A stretch of 64,000 nt of DNA from an uncultured Mollicutes bacterium (GCA_900545015.1 UQXJ01000004.1:17533-81532), one strand, 5' to 3'; numbered from the stretch's first letter, positions 55,790 through 63,889 are shown. The notes: a model not told the origin generated them from the letters alone. Made by a program: numbers and translations.

Positions 55790-57022
55790 TTAAATTGCTG
55801 TTACTGGAAGTGCATATACATTTTCATCGATTGTATAAATCGAATCTGTGTTACATATTATGCACGATAAACCAATTTGATATTTACTATCTTTAAGATA
55901 CTTAAATCCTTTGATGTCACTTCTATTATATGAAACACCAGCTTTACACTCAACAAAGTGAAGCATACCATTTTCTAAAATAATTAAATCAATTTCGTTT
56001 TGATTATTGTCTCTATAATAATAAAAATTCTCTTTAGTTCCGTTATTTCTATATGATTTTTTAATTTCATTTACAACATATGTTTCAAAAAAACTACCTG
56101 CAAACGCCGATCTTTTTAAATTTTCATCATTATTTAATCTCGCTAAATAGCAAGCAAGACCTGTGTCGTTAAAATATATTTTAGGTCTTTTAACTATTCT
56201 TTTTACAACCGATAATTCGTTATATGGCTCAAGTAAATATATTATTTCACCTGCCATCAAAACACTAATCCACGATTTAATCGTATTGACTTTTACTCCA
56301 ACTGCCTTAGCAATTGTGTCATAAACAAGTTCTTGTCCAGTTAAAGAAGCTAAAATTTCCATAAAATTTTGAAATTTCATTTTATCCTTTATATTAATTA
56401 ATTGAGGTACATCTCTTTCTATATAAGTATCAACATAATTTGAATAAAAAGAATCAGAACTTATTTCTTTGTTATCATATAATTCAGGATACATGCCTCT
56501 TACAATTAATTTAAATAATTCATTTATTTCTATATCATAATTTAAAATCCTTTTATTATTTGAAATTGGATTTATTTCAAATTTTGGTTCATCTTTATTA
56601 TAAATTTCTGAGGCACTTAAAGGTGACATTCTAATTATTGACACTCTTCCAGCCATGGATTCAGTTACACCTTTCATTAATTCGTACGCTTGAGAACCGG
56701 TTAAAATAAACATCCCATTATTTTTTCCTGTTTCTAACTTTTGTTTATTAACAATAGATTCGATAACATCAAAAAGAGCTGGAGCATATTGAACTTCATC
56801 TATAATCAATGGCCAGCTATGCATTTTTAAAAACAGTTCTGGATCGCTAATTGCTTGAGCTCTTTCTCTTCTATCATCAAGAGAAACATAATTGAATCCA
56901 TGTTCCTTCTTTATTTCATAACATAATGTTGATTTTCCAACTTGTCTCGCTCCTGTAATCAAAGTAGCAGGTTTATTTTTAATGCTTTCTTCGATTTGAC
57001 TTTTTATCGTTCTTTTTATCAT
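55790..57022 (-). CDS. AAA ATPase with DUF4143 domain (copy 1)
   Basis: About 410 residues. N-terminal AAA_14 ATPase: Walker A GARQVGKST (about 24-32), Walker B PLIIDEVQYAP, sensor GSQAYELM. The C-terminal DUF4143 has a PD-(D/E)xK nuclease-like core (NEIDLIILENGMLHFVECKAG). Function of the family is unknown and it often occurs in accessory DNA. Start: ATG 57022, 8 nt from GAGGTG. First gene of the repeat-bounded cassette. Confidence 0.88.
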   Translation of the reverse strand: MIKRTIKSQIEESIKNKPATLITGARQVGKSTLCYEIKKEHGFNYVSLDDRRERAQAISDPELFLKMHSWPLIIDEVQYAPALFDVIESIVNKQKLETGKNNGMFILTGSQAYELMKGVTESMAGRVSIIRMSPLSASEIYNKDEPKFEINPISNNKRILNYDIEINELFKLIVRGMYPELYDNKEISSDSFYSNYVDTYIERDVPQLINIKDKMKFQNFMEILASLTGQELVYDTIAKAVGVKVNTIKSWISVLMAGEIIYLLEPYNELSVVKRIVKRPKIYFNDTGLACYLARLNNDENLKRSAFAGSFFETYVVNEIKKSYRNNGTKENFYYYRDNNQNEIDLIILENGMLHFVECKAGVSYNRSDIKGFKYLKDSKYQIGLSCIICNTDSIYTIDENVYALPVTAI

Positions 57023-57051
57023 TATTTTCACCTCTAAAAATAGTTTATCTT

Positions 57052-57088
57052 AGTATTTTTTACAATTCAATTGTAAATTTTACTAGAT
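57052..57088. repeat. 37-bp direct repeat, right copy
   Basis: Identical over all 37 bases to 55093-55129, in the same orientation, with different flanking bases. It lies 30 nt upstream of the DUF4143 ATPase start. Confidence 0.85.
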
Positions 57089-57227
57089 TTTATAAAAGAT
57101 AATGTTTTAAAAAACTAAAGAAAAATAGAAATTTACTTTCAATTAATTTTCTAATTGAAACCATAACTAGGCTTTTTAAAATAAAAATCACATATTTTAT
57201 CGGAAAAAATACTGTTTTTAAGATGTC

Positions 57228-57280
57228 TTGTCGACTATACTCGACAAATATTGTACTATTTTGTCGACTATACTCGACAA
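57228..57280 (+). promoter_or_regulatory. Two copies of an inverted-repeat operator
   Basis: TTGTCGACTATACTCGACAA occurs at 57228-57247 and again identically at 57261-57280, 33 bp apart. Each is an inverted repeat TTGTCGA-N6-TCGACAA. The right copy overlaps the -35 of the promoter below, so a bound repressor would block the ATPase gene at 57326. Confidence 0.75.
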
Positions 57281-57302
57281 AAATAGTTTTATGTAATAAA
57301 AT
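57274..57302 (+). promoter_or_regulatory. Promoter of DUF4143 ATPase copy 2
   Basis: -35 TCGACA (57274-57279), a 17-nt spacer and -10 TAAAAT (57297-57302), each one base from consensus. The expected start is near 57309, before the GGAGG at 57313-57317. Confidence 0.6.
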
Positions 57303-57325
57303 AAGCTTAACGAGGAGGACAAATC

Positions 57326-58579
57326 ATGAATCACGACATATTAAAACGAATAATATTTGATCAACACGAGGTAATAAGAAATTCAAAAATTGTAGATAGA
57401 GATATTGCTCTTGAAAAAGAGGCAAATTATGTATTAGTTGGATTAAGAAGAGCTGGAAAAACAACAATGTTATATAAACGAGTTCAAGATTTAATCAAAG
57501 ATGGTGTTGAACGGAATCAAATAATTTACATTAATTTTGATGATGAACGATTATTTGGTTTTAATATCAATGATTTTGAGGATATTCTTTTAGTCGCTGA
57601 AGAATTATCAAATAAAAAACATTATTTTTATTTTGATGAAATTCAAAACATTGATAATTGGGAAAAGTTCGCAATAAGATTAGCTAACCAAGGATATAAA
57701 GTTGATATAACTGGAAGTAATGCAAAAATGCTTTCAAAAGAGGTTGAATCTAAATTAGGCGGAAGATATATTTCTAAAGAAATATTGCCTTATTCATTTA
57801 AAGAATTTCTAAGAGCTTATTCAATCAATGAAGAATCATATTCTACAAAAGACATTGCTACAATAAATAAATTTTTAAATGATTATTTTATTAACGGTGG
57901 TTTACCAGAATCTATTAATTTTAAAAATAAGAGAGAATATATTTCAAGTGTTTACCAAAAAGTCCTTTATAATGACATCATCATTCATAACGATATTAGA
58001 AATCAAAACGGCATGAAATTAATGATTAAAAAAATTGCTGAATCAGTTAAACAAGATCTTTCATATACAAGAATTCAAAATATCATAACTAGAATAGGCT
58101 ATAAAATATCAAAAGATAAAGTTATTGATTATTGCAAATTTTGTGAAAATGCTTTCTTACTTTTTAGAGTTGAAAACTACTACGCCTCATTTGTAGATAA
58201 AAGCAGTTATCCAAAATATTATTTTATGGATAATGGTATCCTTAATCTTTTTCTAGATGATAAAAGAACATCATTACTTGAAAATATTGTAGCTTTGCAT
58301 TTGTATAGAAAATGTAAAGAGTCATTATTTTATTTAAAAGGTAAAAAAGTTGATATTGATTTCTACCTTTCTGATTCAAATACTGCTATACAAGTTTCAT
58401 ATTCTATAGAAGATGTAAACACATATAATCGTGAAATAAATAATTTAATTGAATTTAAAAAAAGTAATAATCAAGAAACAAAATTAATAATTGTCACTTA
58501 TGAAGAGAAAAAAACAATAACAATAGATGAAACTAATATTGAAGTGCTTCCACTTAAAGAATTTCTTTTAAATTATTAA
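57326..58579 (+). CDS. AAA ATPase with DUF4143-type C-terminus (copy 2)
   Basis: 417 residues. Walker A GLRRAGKTT, Walker B HYFYFDEIQNIDNW, sensor DITGSNAKML, and a C-terminal nuclease-like segment (KKVDIDFYLSDSNTAIQVSYS). A strong GAGGAGG precedes the ATG. It differs clearly from copy 1, so this is not a recent duplication. It has its own promoter under two tandem operators and a terminator-like hairpin downstream, so it is an independently regulated accessory gene. Function unknown. Confidence 0.87.
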   Translation: MNHDILKRIIFDQHEVIRNSKIVDRDIALEKEANYVLVGLRRAGKTTMLYKRVQDLIKDGVERNQIIYINFDDERLFGFNINDFEDILLVAEELSNKKHYFYFDEIQNIDNWEKFAIRLANQGYKVDITGSNAKMLSKEVESKLGGRYISKEILPYSFKEFLRAYSINEESYSTKDIATINKFLNDYFINGGLPESINFKNKREYISSVYQKVLYNDIIIHNDIRNQNGMKLMIKKIAESVKQDLSYTRIQNIITRIGYKISKDKVIDYCKFCENAFLLFRVENYYASFVDKSSYPKYYFMDNGILNLFLDDKRTSLLENIVALHLYRKCKESLFYLKGKKVDIDFYLSDSNTAIQVSYSIEDVNTYNREINNLIEFKKSNNQETKLIIVTYEEKKTITIDETNIEVLPLKEFLLNY

Positions 58580-58609
58580 AATTATTTTAATTTGATGTTT
58601 CATTTTAAT

Positions 58610-58660
58610 ATTGGGGTGTTTTTTTCATTCGATAAAGAATATTTGTACCCCAATTTTTAT
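58610..58660 (+). terminator. Terminator-like hairpin after ATPase copy 2
   Basis: ATTGGGGT (58610-58617) and ACCCCAAT (58647-58654) pair around a 29-nt loop holding a small inner hairpin (ATTC/GAAT), followed by a T-run. Confidence 0.6.
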
Positions 58661-58916
58661 AATTCTTCCATCATTAGGAAATCTACTAGTTTTTATATGT
58701 CTAACAGTTGATGTTAATCAATCAAAACCAACGTTCGTATTTAATATTTTTGGTTTAGAATTATCATATCCACGATTAATCAAGTATTTTATATTGAACA
58801 CTTTTTCAAATAATAACAATTTTGTTCTGTTTAAATCGTTAAAACAATTAATTATAGTGAACACTTTTATCACAAAATGAATATTTGCTCAGTATAAAAA
58901 GGAAGGAGATTACGTA
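58661..58916. other. Non-coding AT-rich spacer
   Basis: No supported gene. An open frame crossing 58611-58880 has no ribosome site and runs through the terminator hairpin. A GGAAGGAG ribosome-site-like sequence lies at its right end, 58901-58908. Confidence 0.4.
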
Positions 58917-59060
58917 ATAACAGAAGGATATTATAATAAAAGTGCAGTATTTATTAACATTTGCCACTCTTTTCATGCTAACCCGTGGATACATCCTGTA
59001 GTGTTTCATATTAATATATACTCAAAAGATGAAAATGGAGTTTTAAAGACAAGAAAATAG
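58917..59060 (+). pseudogene. 47-codon ORF with good ribosome site but ATA at the start position
   Basis: An open frame of 47 codons, with protein-like content such as FHANPWIHPVVFHINIYSKD, ends at TAG 59058-59060. AAGGAG (about 58903-58908) lies 6-8 nt before codon ATA at 58917, just where a start should be, but there is no ATG, GTG or TTG in frame after the upstream TGA (58878). Either the start was lost by one base change or ATA is used. The next gene follows 13 nt later, with AGGAGG overlapping this stop, as in an operon. Not recognised. Confidence 0.5.
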
Positions 59061-59073
59061 GAGGATTTCAATA

Positions 59074-59319
59074 ATGAAAACCGAATGTATCGAAACATTG
59101 ATTAACGAAAATAGAGAGATTGAATTTGCTTATAAAGGAAGCCGTTATTCTATCACCTATTACGATGACAATAGAGAGAAATATATTTCAGTATGCAAAT
59201 TTTATGGCAAGCCCATTGATGTCAAGAAAGCTGGTGAATTATTTAAACATAAAATTGGAAAATATACATTAAAACAAATATTTGAAGCATTCCCAGACTC
59301 TGCTTTTGATATTAATTAA
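59074..59319 (+). CDS. Small conserved hypothetical protein, 81 aa
   Basis: 81 soluble residues in the pattern (I/V)EFAYKGSRYSITYYDDNREKYIS followed by a helix and PDSAFDIN. This layout occurs as a small hypothetical family in Firmicutes, function unknown. AGGAGG lies 9 nt before the ATG and overlaps the stop of the 47-codon frame upstream, so they were probably one operon. Confidence 0.65.
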   Translation: MKTECIETLINENREIEFAYKGSRYSITYYDDNREKYISVCKFYGKPIDVKKAGELFKHKIGKYTLKQIFEAFPDSAFDIN

Positions 59320-59612
59320 TTTAAAATTTCAAAAAAGTTTTTTTTCAAAACTAAAAACTTAGTGTAGTCCATTTTAGGTCAGTATAATTAATTCATCATC
59401 ACAAATGTGCTACAAATTTAAAATTATTTTGTGTTTGTAACACTTAAATGAGATTTTAATCTATTTTTTATTAATAGTTGCACCATTTAAAAGACTAATG
59501 ACATTTTTGTCCTTATTTTCGTATTTATTGAGTCAAGAACAATTCATTTAATTAATAAAACTAAAGTTTGCACAAAGTAAAATATAGTATTTATAACTTT
59601 TGTATCATAAAT
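59320..59612. other. Non-coding AT-rich spacer
   Basis: Between converging genes. No ribosome sites, tRNA or clear terminator with T-run can be assigned. Confidence 0.35.
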
Positions 59613-59960
59613 TTAATTAATTTTAAGTATCGCCTTTCTTACTAATTTGTGATTTAATCCATCAACATCATAAATAGAATACATATAAATTATTTTAATA
59701 GGAATTGTTTTGCTTTGTTCTTCTACTATGTACTTTTCAGGATAATAATTTTCGAATTTAGAACCTTTTATAAATTCTAATTGGCTCTCCTTAATTAAAT
59801 ATATGGCATAAGGTTCAAAGGAAAGTTCATCGTAAGCTAAACAATAATACTTATTTGCTTTGTCGTTAAAGCCTATGATTTTTAATGCTGTAAATCCATT
59901 TTGATATGTTTTTTCTGACACGACATCATACACGAAGTCGCCAATTTCAAATTTACTCAT
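59613..59960 (-). CDS. Small protein downstream of secreted candidate toxin, 115 aa
   Basis: Soluble and beta-rich. The N-terminal part (FEIGDFVYDVVSEKTYQNGFTALKIIGF) looks like a small SH3-like barrel. No family is recognised. The ATG begins 1 nt after the stop of the secreted protein gene (TAATATG), so it is translationally coupled to it. This arrangement and size would fit an immunity or chaperone partner, which is inference only. Confidence 0.55.
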   Translation of the reverse strand: MSKFEIGDFVYDVVSEKTYQNGFTALKIIGFNDKANKYYCLAYDELSFEPYAIYLIKESQLEFIKGSKFENYYPEKYIVEEQSKTIPIKIIYMYSIYDVDGLNHKLVRKAILKIN

Positions 59961-59961
59961 A

Positions 59962-61347
59962 TTAATATTTTGGACTTTCTGGGTGAATTGTACCTATTCC
60001 ATCATTATTTGGAGCATAATATAAAAGTCCAAAGAAACTATGACTTCTATGTTGTGGATTATTTTCAACCCTTTCTCCCATAGAATTAAAATTGTGAAAA
60101 TGCTTAAAAGCAAAATGAGGCAAACTTTTCCCTTTTTCTGTTGATTCGTTATACAAATGTAATTCAGGGGTGCTATTTGTATATCCCGTTCCTGCATTTA
60201 CAATTAAACTTCTAGCAGTGTTTTGATACCAAGTATAAGAACTAAAGCCATTTAAATGAGTTTTATATTTGATACAATCTTCTATGGTAGCTGGAAAGCC
60301 TATTGCTATTTGAAAACTCGAATTTCCGACATATTGCATTAAAAACACATCATATTTTCTTCTTGCTTTTTTTGCAATCTCTATTTGTCTAGCATAATTA
60401 TTGGATTGCACTTCCTCAAATTCGTAGTCTTTTTCTCCAATAGTAACTCTATTTGCAATTTTCGATTCTGTGCCTTGAGCAACGGCATCATCAAAATAAG
60501 TATTTATCAAACTTGAAAAAGCACTAAATTGTTCGTAAAACCAATTTTTAATATCTCCAATTATAAAACTTATAGCATCCCGGTTTTCGACAATAATAAC
60601 CGTAAACGCAATAAGAGCACCTACTGCAAGTGCAACTGCTAGTACCCACCCTACAAAGGGAATCCAACTAGTCGATAAGGCAGTTGTTAAAGTAGATATA
60701 GCAGCGGTAAAGGCTGTAATTACATTTTGCATCAATCCTGCATTCGCTAAAATGCTAACAATACCCGCAGTTGCAACTTCAGCTATTTTTTGCTTATCAT
60801 CTACACTCATTATTCCAATATCAGGTGGCAAAATCGGATTCGTAGGAGTTATTGGGTTTATAGGATTAACAGGAATATTTGTGTGGTTATATTTTAAATC
60901 AGGTTTCAAATTTGTATATTTAATACTATTTAGAGTAACATATCTATCAAAATTATAATCTCGTTTTTGCAAATCAATATATTTCAAATTTTGTTCATAA
61001 GTTAATGAAGATTCTAAGTTTTTTTGATAATTAAACATAACATCATAATATTTAGGCGCTATATAATTAGAATCGAAATTTGGCAAATTTATATTTTCTT
61101 TATTAACAACATTTAACGCTGTGATGTTAATGTAATCATCAAATTGTGATTTATAATCTTGAATAGCGAGTTCAAAAATAACATTAGGATCGGTTATTTC
61201 TTCATCAGTATTGAGTGCTCTTTTTAAAGTAGTATTAATTTTGTCTTTCGCATTTTCGATTTGATTAGCAAAAGCAGTTTCATTAAAGCAAAAAGATACA
61301 GAAATTATACTGCTAAATAAAAAAGTAATTATGCTTTTAAATTTCAT
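59962..61347 (-). CDS. Secreted multi-domain protein, candidate toxin, 461 aa
   Basis: Start at ATG 61347 behind GGAGA, giving a classical signal peptide (1-27, cleavage after AFA). A helical N-terminal region (28-155) follows, then an Asn/Pro linker (159-175). Next is a long hydrophobic Ala/Gly/Thr-rich segment (190-253) that could insert in a membrane. The C-terminal domain (about 300-461) is rich in histidines near its end (H411, H416, H418, H433, H436; HSFFG). This order of secretion signal, membrane segment and short C-terminal domain resembles secreted antibacterial toxins. I do not recognise the family. Confidence 0.6.
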   Translation of the reverse strand: MKFKSIITFLFSSIISVSFCFNETAFANQIENAKDKINTTLKRALNTDEEITDPNVIFELAIQDYKSQFDDYINITALNVVNKENINLPNFDSNYIAPKYYDVMFNYQKNLESSLTYEQNLKYIDLQKRDYNFDRYVTLNSIKYTNLKPDLKYNHTNIPVNPINPITPTNPILPPDIGIMSVDDKQKIAEVATAGIVSILANAGLMQNVITAFTAAISTLTTALSTSWIPFVGWVLAVALAVGALIAFTVIIVENRDAISFIIGDIKNWFYEQFSAFSSLINTYFDDAVAQGTESKIANRVTIGEKDYEFEEVQSNNYARQIEIAKKARRKYDVFLMQYVGNSSFQIAIGFPATIEDCIKYKTHLNGFSSYTWYQNTARSLIVNAGTGYTNSTPELHLYNESTEKGKSLPHFAFKHFHNFNSMGERVENNPQHRSHSFFGLLYYAPNNDGIGTIHPESPKY

Positions 61348-61564
61348 AAAAGTTCTCCAATGTTTGTTGTCTTTATAGTAACATAAGTTCAATAAAATCA
61401 TTACTTATTTTTTTATCAAATTACAATTCTTACCAACTTTTAATCTGTCTTAAAAGTAAATCTTCTAAGGTCTTTGTTAAGTCGTTTGGCGTTAAGCATA
61501 ATTAAGTTATCAGGATTAATACTTTTTTAACGTCATTAAAATTAACTGATGGAAAATAAAATTA

Positions 61565-61593
61565 ATAATAAATTTTAACACCAATTCTACCAA
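61565..61593 (-). promoter_or_regulatory. Possible promoter for the candidate toxin operon
   Basis: On the minus strand -35 TTGGTA (61588-61593), a 17-nt spacer and -10 TATTAT (61565-61570). The expected start is near 61558, leaving a long leader before the ATG at 61347. Confidence 0.4.
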
Positions 61594-61636
61594 ACGTTTT
61601 AAATAACCAATTAGCCTTTGCAATTACTATGTTTAT

Positions 61637-61656
61637 TGTAAGCGTTAACGCTTACA
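61637..61656. promoter_or_regulatory. Perfect 20-bp LacI-type operator palindrome
   Basis: TGTAAGCGTTAACGCTTACA is a perfect palindrome with central CG-containing half sites typical of LacI/CcpA-family operators, and it contains the classic cre core TGTAAGCGTTAACG. It lies about 290 bp upstream of the candidate toxin start. Confidence 0.7.
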
Positions 61657-61887
61657 GTTATTCTAATCTAATCTTAAAAATATCTATTTTAATTTTGACA
61701 TAATAAAATAATTAACATACGCTACTGCATTTACAATATTTTCTTTTAAACTCATGTCTCAAAATGATGAAGCTTCTATTCTCTTTAGTGCTTTTGCGGT
61801 TTATTGGCTTTTTAGGAAGTGACATTTTATTGAGCATAAGAAAAGCACCTACCATTTCTAATAGATGCTTATATTTTTTGATTTAGC

Positions 61888-63102
61888 TTACCAATTTTCC
61901 ATTAACAAGAAATCGACTATGTGTATAACCTTTATACCGTTAATATTTTGTACATCATTTCGATTGGTTGTAACTACATATTTATGATTGAAATCTTTTA
62001 TTGTACTTAAATTATCAATTTCTCTATCAGAGTTATCTGGAAGTCTAACCGTAGCTTGAATCTGAATTTCTTCATCTCTTTTTTTGGCAATAAAATCAAT
62101 TTCTCTATCCCCATTTTTCCCTACAAATACATCATACCCTCTTCTTTTTAATTCAAGATAGATTATATTTTCAAGTATTGATGCATCCATTTTTTTGTTA
62201 TATCCAAAAATTGCAAATCTTAACGAAATATCCGAAAGATAATATTTTTCTTGTGTCTTGAGAATCGATTTTCCTTGCAAATCATATCTATTACACTCAT
62301 AAATTATAAAAGCTTCTTTTAACCAAGTTATATAATTATATACAGATTCAACAGATATTTCACAATGTTGGCCTTTAAGATAATTTGTAATAGAATTTGC
62401 AGAAAATGTTTTTCCCATGTTATCCATTAAATATTTTACAACCCTATTGAATTTTTCTATTTCTTTTATCGGATGATTGCTCATAACGTCCTTAGCTATA
62501 ATTGAATGATAAATACCATCAACAATTTGATATGCTTTTTGAGTATCTAAATTGGATACAGCAATTAGAGGAAATCCACCAAATCTTGCATACTCTTTAT
62601 AAACTTCGTCTAAGTTATTTGATTTAATATTTTTGAATTGAATATACTCTTTGAATGATAAAGTATATGTTGGAACAAGAATATATCTGCCTGAAAGATA
62701 TGATGAAATATTTTCGCTTGTAAGTTTCGAGTTTGAACCTGTCACAAAAATATCTACATTTTGTGTTTCAAAAAGCGTATTTATTGCTTGTTCCCGTTCT
62801 TCTACTTCTTGTACTTCATCAAGCAAAAGATAATAACGCTCACTATCTTTAAGTTTATCCTTAATTTCATCATACATATCCTTTTTAGAATACCCATCAT
62901 TAACTTCTACACTTGTAAACAATCTATAAATAATATGATCTTGTTTAATACCACTTTTAATAAGCTCATCACCAATCATATCAAGAATATATGATTTTCC
63001 ACTGCGCCTTACACCAACAATGACTTTAACCATATTTATATTCATAAATGGTCGAATATACTCAAGATATTCTTCTCTCACAATTAAATCTTTTTTGAGC
63101 AT
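61888..63102 (-). CDS. AAA ATPase with DUF4143 domain (copy 3)
   Basis: 404 residues. Walker A GVRRSGKS, Walker B YYLLLDEVQEVE, sensor IFVTGSNSKL, and C-terminal nuclease-like segment REIDFIAKKRDEEIQIQ. Third member of this family within 7.5 kb, clearly diverged from copies 1 and 2. An inverted repeat with 13-bp arms (63167-63207) lies upstream. Function unknown. Confidence 0.87.
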   Translation of the reverse strand: MLKKDLIVREEYLEYIRPFMNINMVKVIVGVRRSGKSYILDMIGDELIKSGIKQDHIIYRLFTSVEVNDGYSKKDMYDEIKDKLKDSERYYLLLDEVQEVEEREQAINTLFETQNVDIFVTGSNSKLTSENISSYLSGRYILVPTYTLSFKEYIQFKNIKSNNLDEVYKEYARFGGFPLIAVSNLDTQKAYQIVDGIYHSIIAKDVMSNHPIKEIEKFNRVVKYLMDNMGKTFSANSITNYLKGQHCEISVESVYNYITWLKEAFIIYECNRYDLQGKSILKTQEKYYLSDISLRFAIFGYNKKMDASILENIIYLELKRRGYDVFVGKNGDREIDFIAKKRDEEIQIQATVRLPDNSDREIDNLSTIKDFNHKYVVTTNRNDVQNINGIKVIHIVDFLLMENW

Positions 63103-63166
63103 TATTTTGCCTCCATTTTTTTGATATGATCATTATCTCGCTAATTAATTTTATTTTCAAGTAAAT

Positions 63167-63207
63167 AAACCAAAAAAGTTACACAAATATATATACTTTT
63201 TTGGTTT
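63167..63207. repeat. Inverted repeat with 13-bp arms
   Basis: AAACCAAAAAAGT (63167-63179) and ACTTTTTTGGTTT (63195-63207) pair perfectly around a 15-nt A/T loop, 65 bp upstream of ATPase copy 3. It could be an operator, or an old terminator or element end. Confidence 0.6.
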
Positions 63208-63461
63208 GAAACCGAAAAACTTTTTAAGTCTAACAGATATTTCATTTTTTTGGTTTTCTAAATTCCATCAGGTATAATATCATCAATTAAAACTTCTATC
63301 TTTTGGTTCCGTTGCGCTATTAATCGTTCCGTAGTTAAATTATAAACATAAGAAAGTCATTCAAAAAGTGTAGGTAATTATGTGTGCCTTATCACAAAAT
63401 ACTTCTACTACAGATTTATTGTCTTATAGGGAAAATATAATAAAAATCAAACAAATTTATT

Positions 63462-63476
63462 ACGGGTTCAAATCCC
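63462..63476 (+). other. tRNA T-arm-like fragment
   Basis: ACGGGTTCAAATCCC matches 15 bases of the T-arm of the tRNA-Ser at 63787-63877 but sits on the opposite strand, with no tRNA body around it. Possible attachment-site or tRNA remnant. Confidence 0.4.
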
Positions 63477-63548
63477 AACAAGGCGGAAAAAGGCGGACTT
63501 TCGTAAAAAATCTAACATACCCTTTCTTGCACGATGTAACTAATTTGC

Positions 63549-63761
63549 TTACATTTTTTTAATATTTATAGAATATGGTAATAAATCATCAATTGGCTCT
63601 TTATTTATGTTCTCAAATATATAATTAAAATTATTTTCAACATTAATATTATTTATTATTGTAGTTTTAAAAATAGAAAATAATTTTGTTGTTGTGGTTG
63701 TACCGGCATATAATCCTGACGTTTGAAATGCCTTTCTTTTCACAAAAAAAGGCTTGATCAA
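63549..63761 (-). pseudogene. IS66-like transposase C-terminal remnant
   Basis: A frame of about 70 codons whose sequence follows the pattern of the IS66 transposase C-terminus: AGTTTTTKLFSIFKTTIINN, then NYIFENI and DDLLPYSI, compared with the family pattern of a small-residue run, SLIETAKANG, YL..LL and LLPW. No upstream transposase body or ribosome site is present, so it is a decayed fragment. Confidence 0.5.
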
Positions 63762-63786
63762 TTATATCAAACCTATGCATTCAATG

Positions 63787-63877
63787 TGGCGGAGAAGACG
63801 GGATTTGAACCCGTGCTAGAGAAACCTCTACTAACGGTTTAGCAAACCGTCCCCTTCAGCCTCTTGGGTACTTCTCC
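63787..63877 (-). tRNA. tRNA-Ser(GCU)
   Basis: The minus strand folds as a complete class II tRNA: acceptor GGAGAAG/CTTCTCC, anticodon loop TTTGCTAAA with anticodon GCT, a long variable arm, T-arm ACGGGTTCAAATCCCGT and an encoded CCA end (63787-63789). Confidence 0.95.
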
Positions 63878-63889
63878 ACGTGCCTTCCT

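Larger units (their letters stand above)
61348..61887. other. 540-bp non-coding region upstream of the candidate toxin
   Basis: Contains a 20-bp perfect operator palindrome (61637-61656) and a possible minus-strand promoter TTGGTA-17-TATTAT (61565-61593), which would give a leader of about 210 nt. No ORF with a ribosome site is seen. Confidence 0.4.
63103..63548. other. 446-bp non-coding region at island edge
   Basis: Holds the 63167-63207 inverted repeat and a tRNA T-arm-like fragment at 63462-63476. A 60-codon frame at 63380-63562 runs through that fragment and lacks a ribosome site, so it is not called. Confidence 0.4.

Noticed and set aside
58611..58880. 89-codon open frame on the plus strand after ATPase copy 2
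   Set aside because: Begins inside the terminator hairpin, has no ribosome site and its composition reads like AT-rich non-coding sequence.
63380..63562. 60-codon ORF beginning MCALSQNTS on the plus strand
   Set aside because: No convincing ribosome site, runs through the tRNA T-arm fragment and overlaps the IS66-like remnant, so it is most likely chance.
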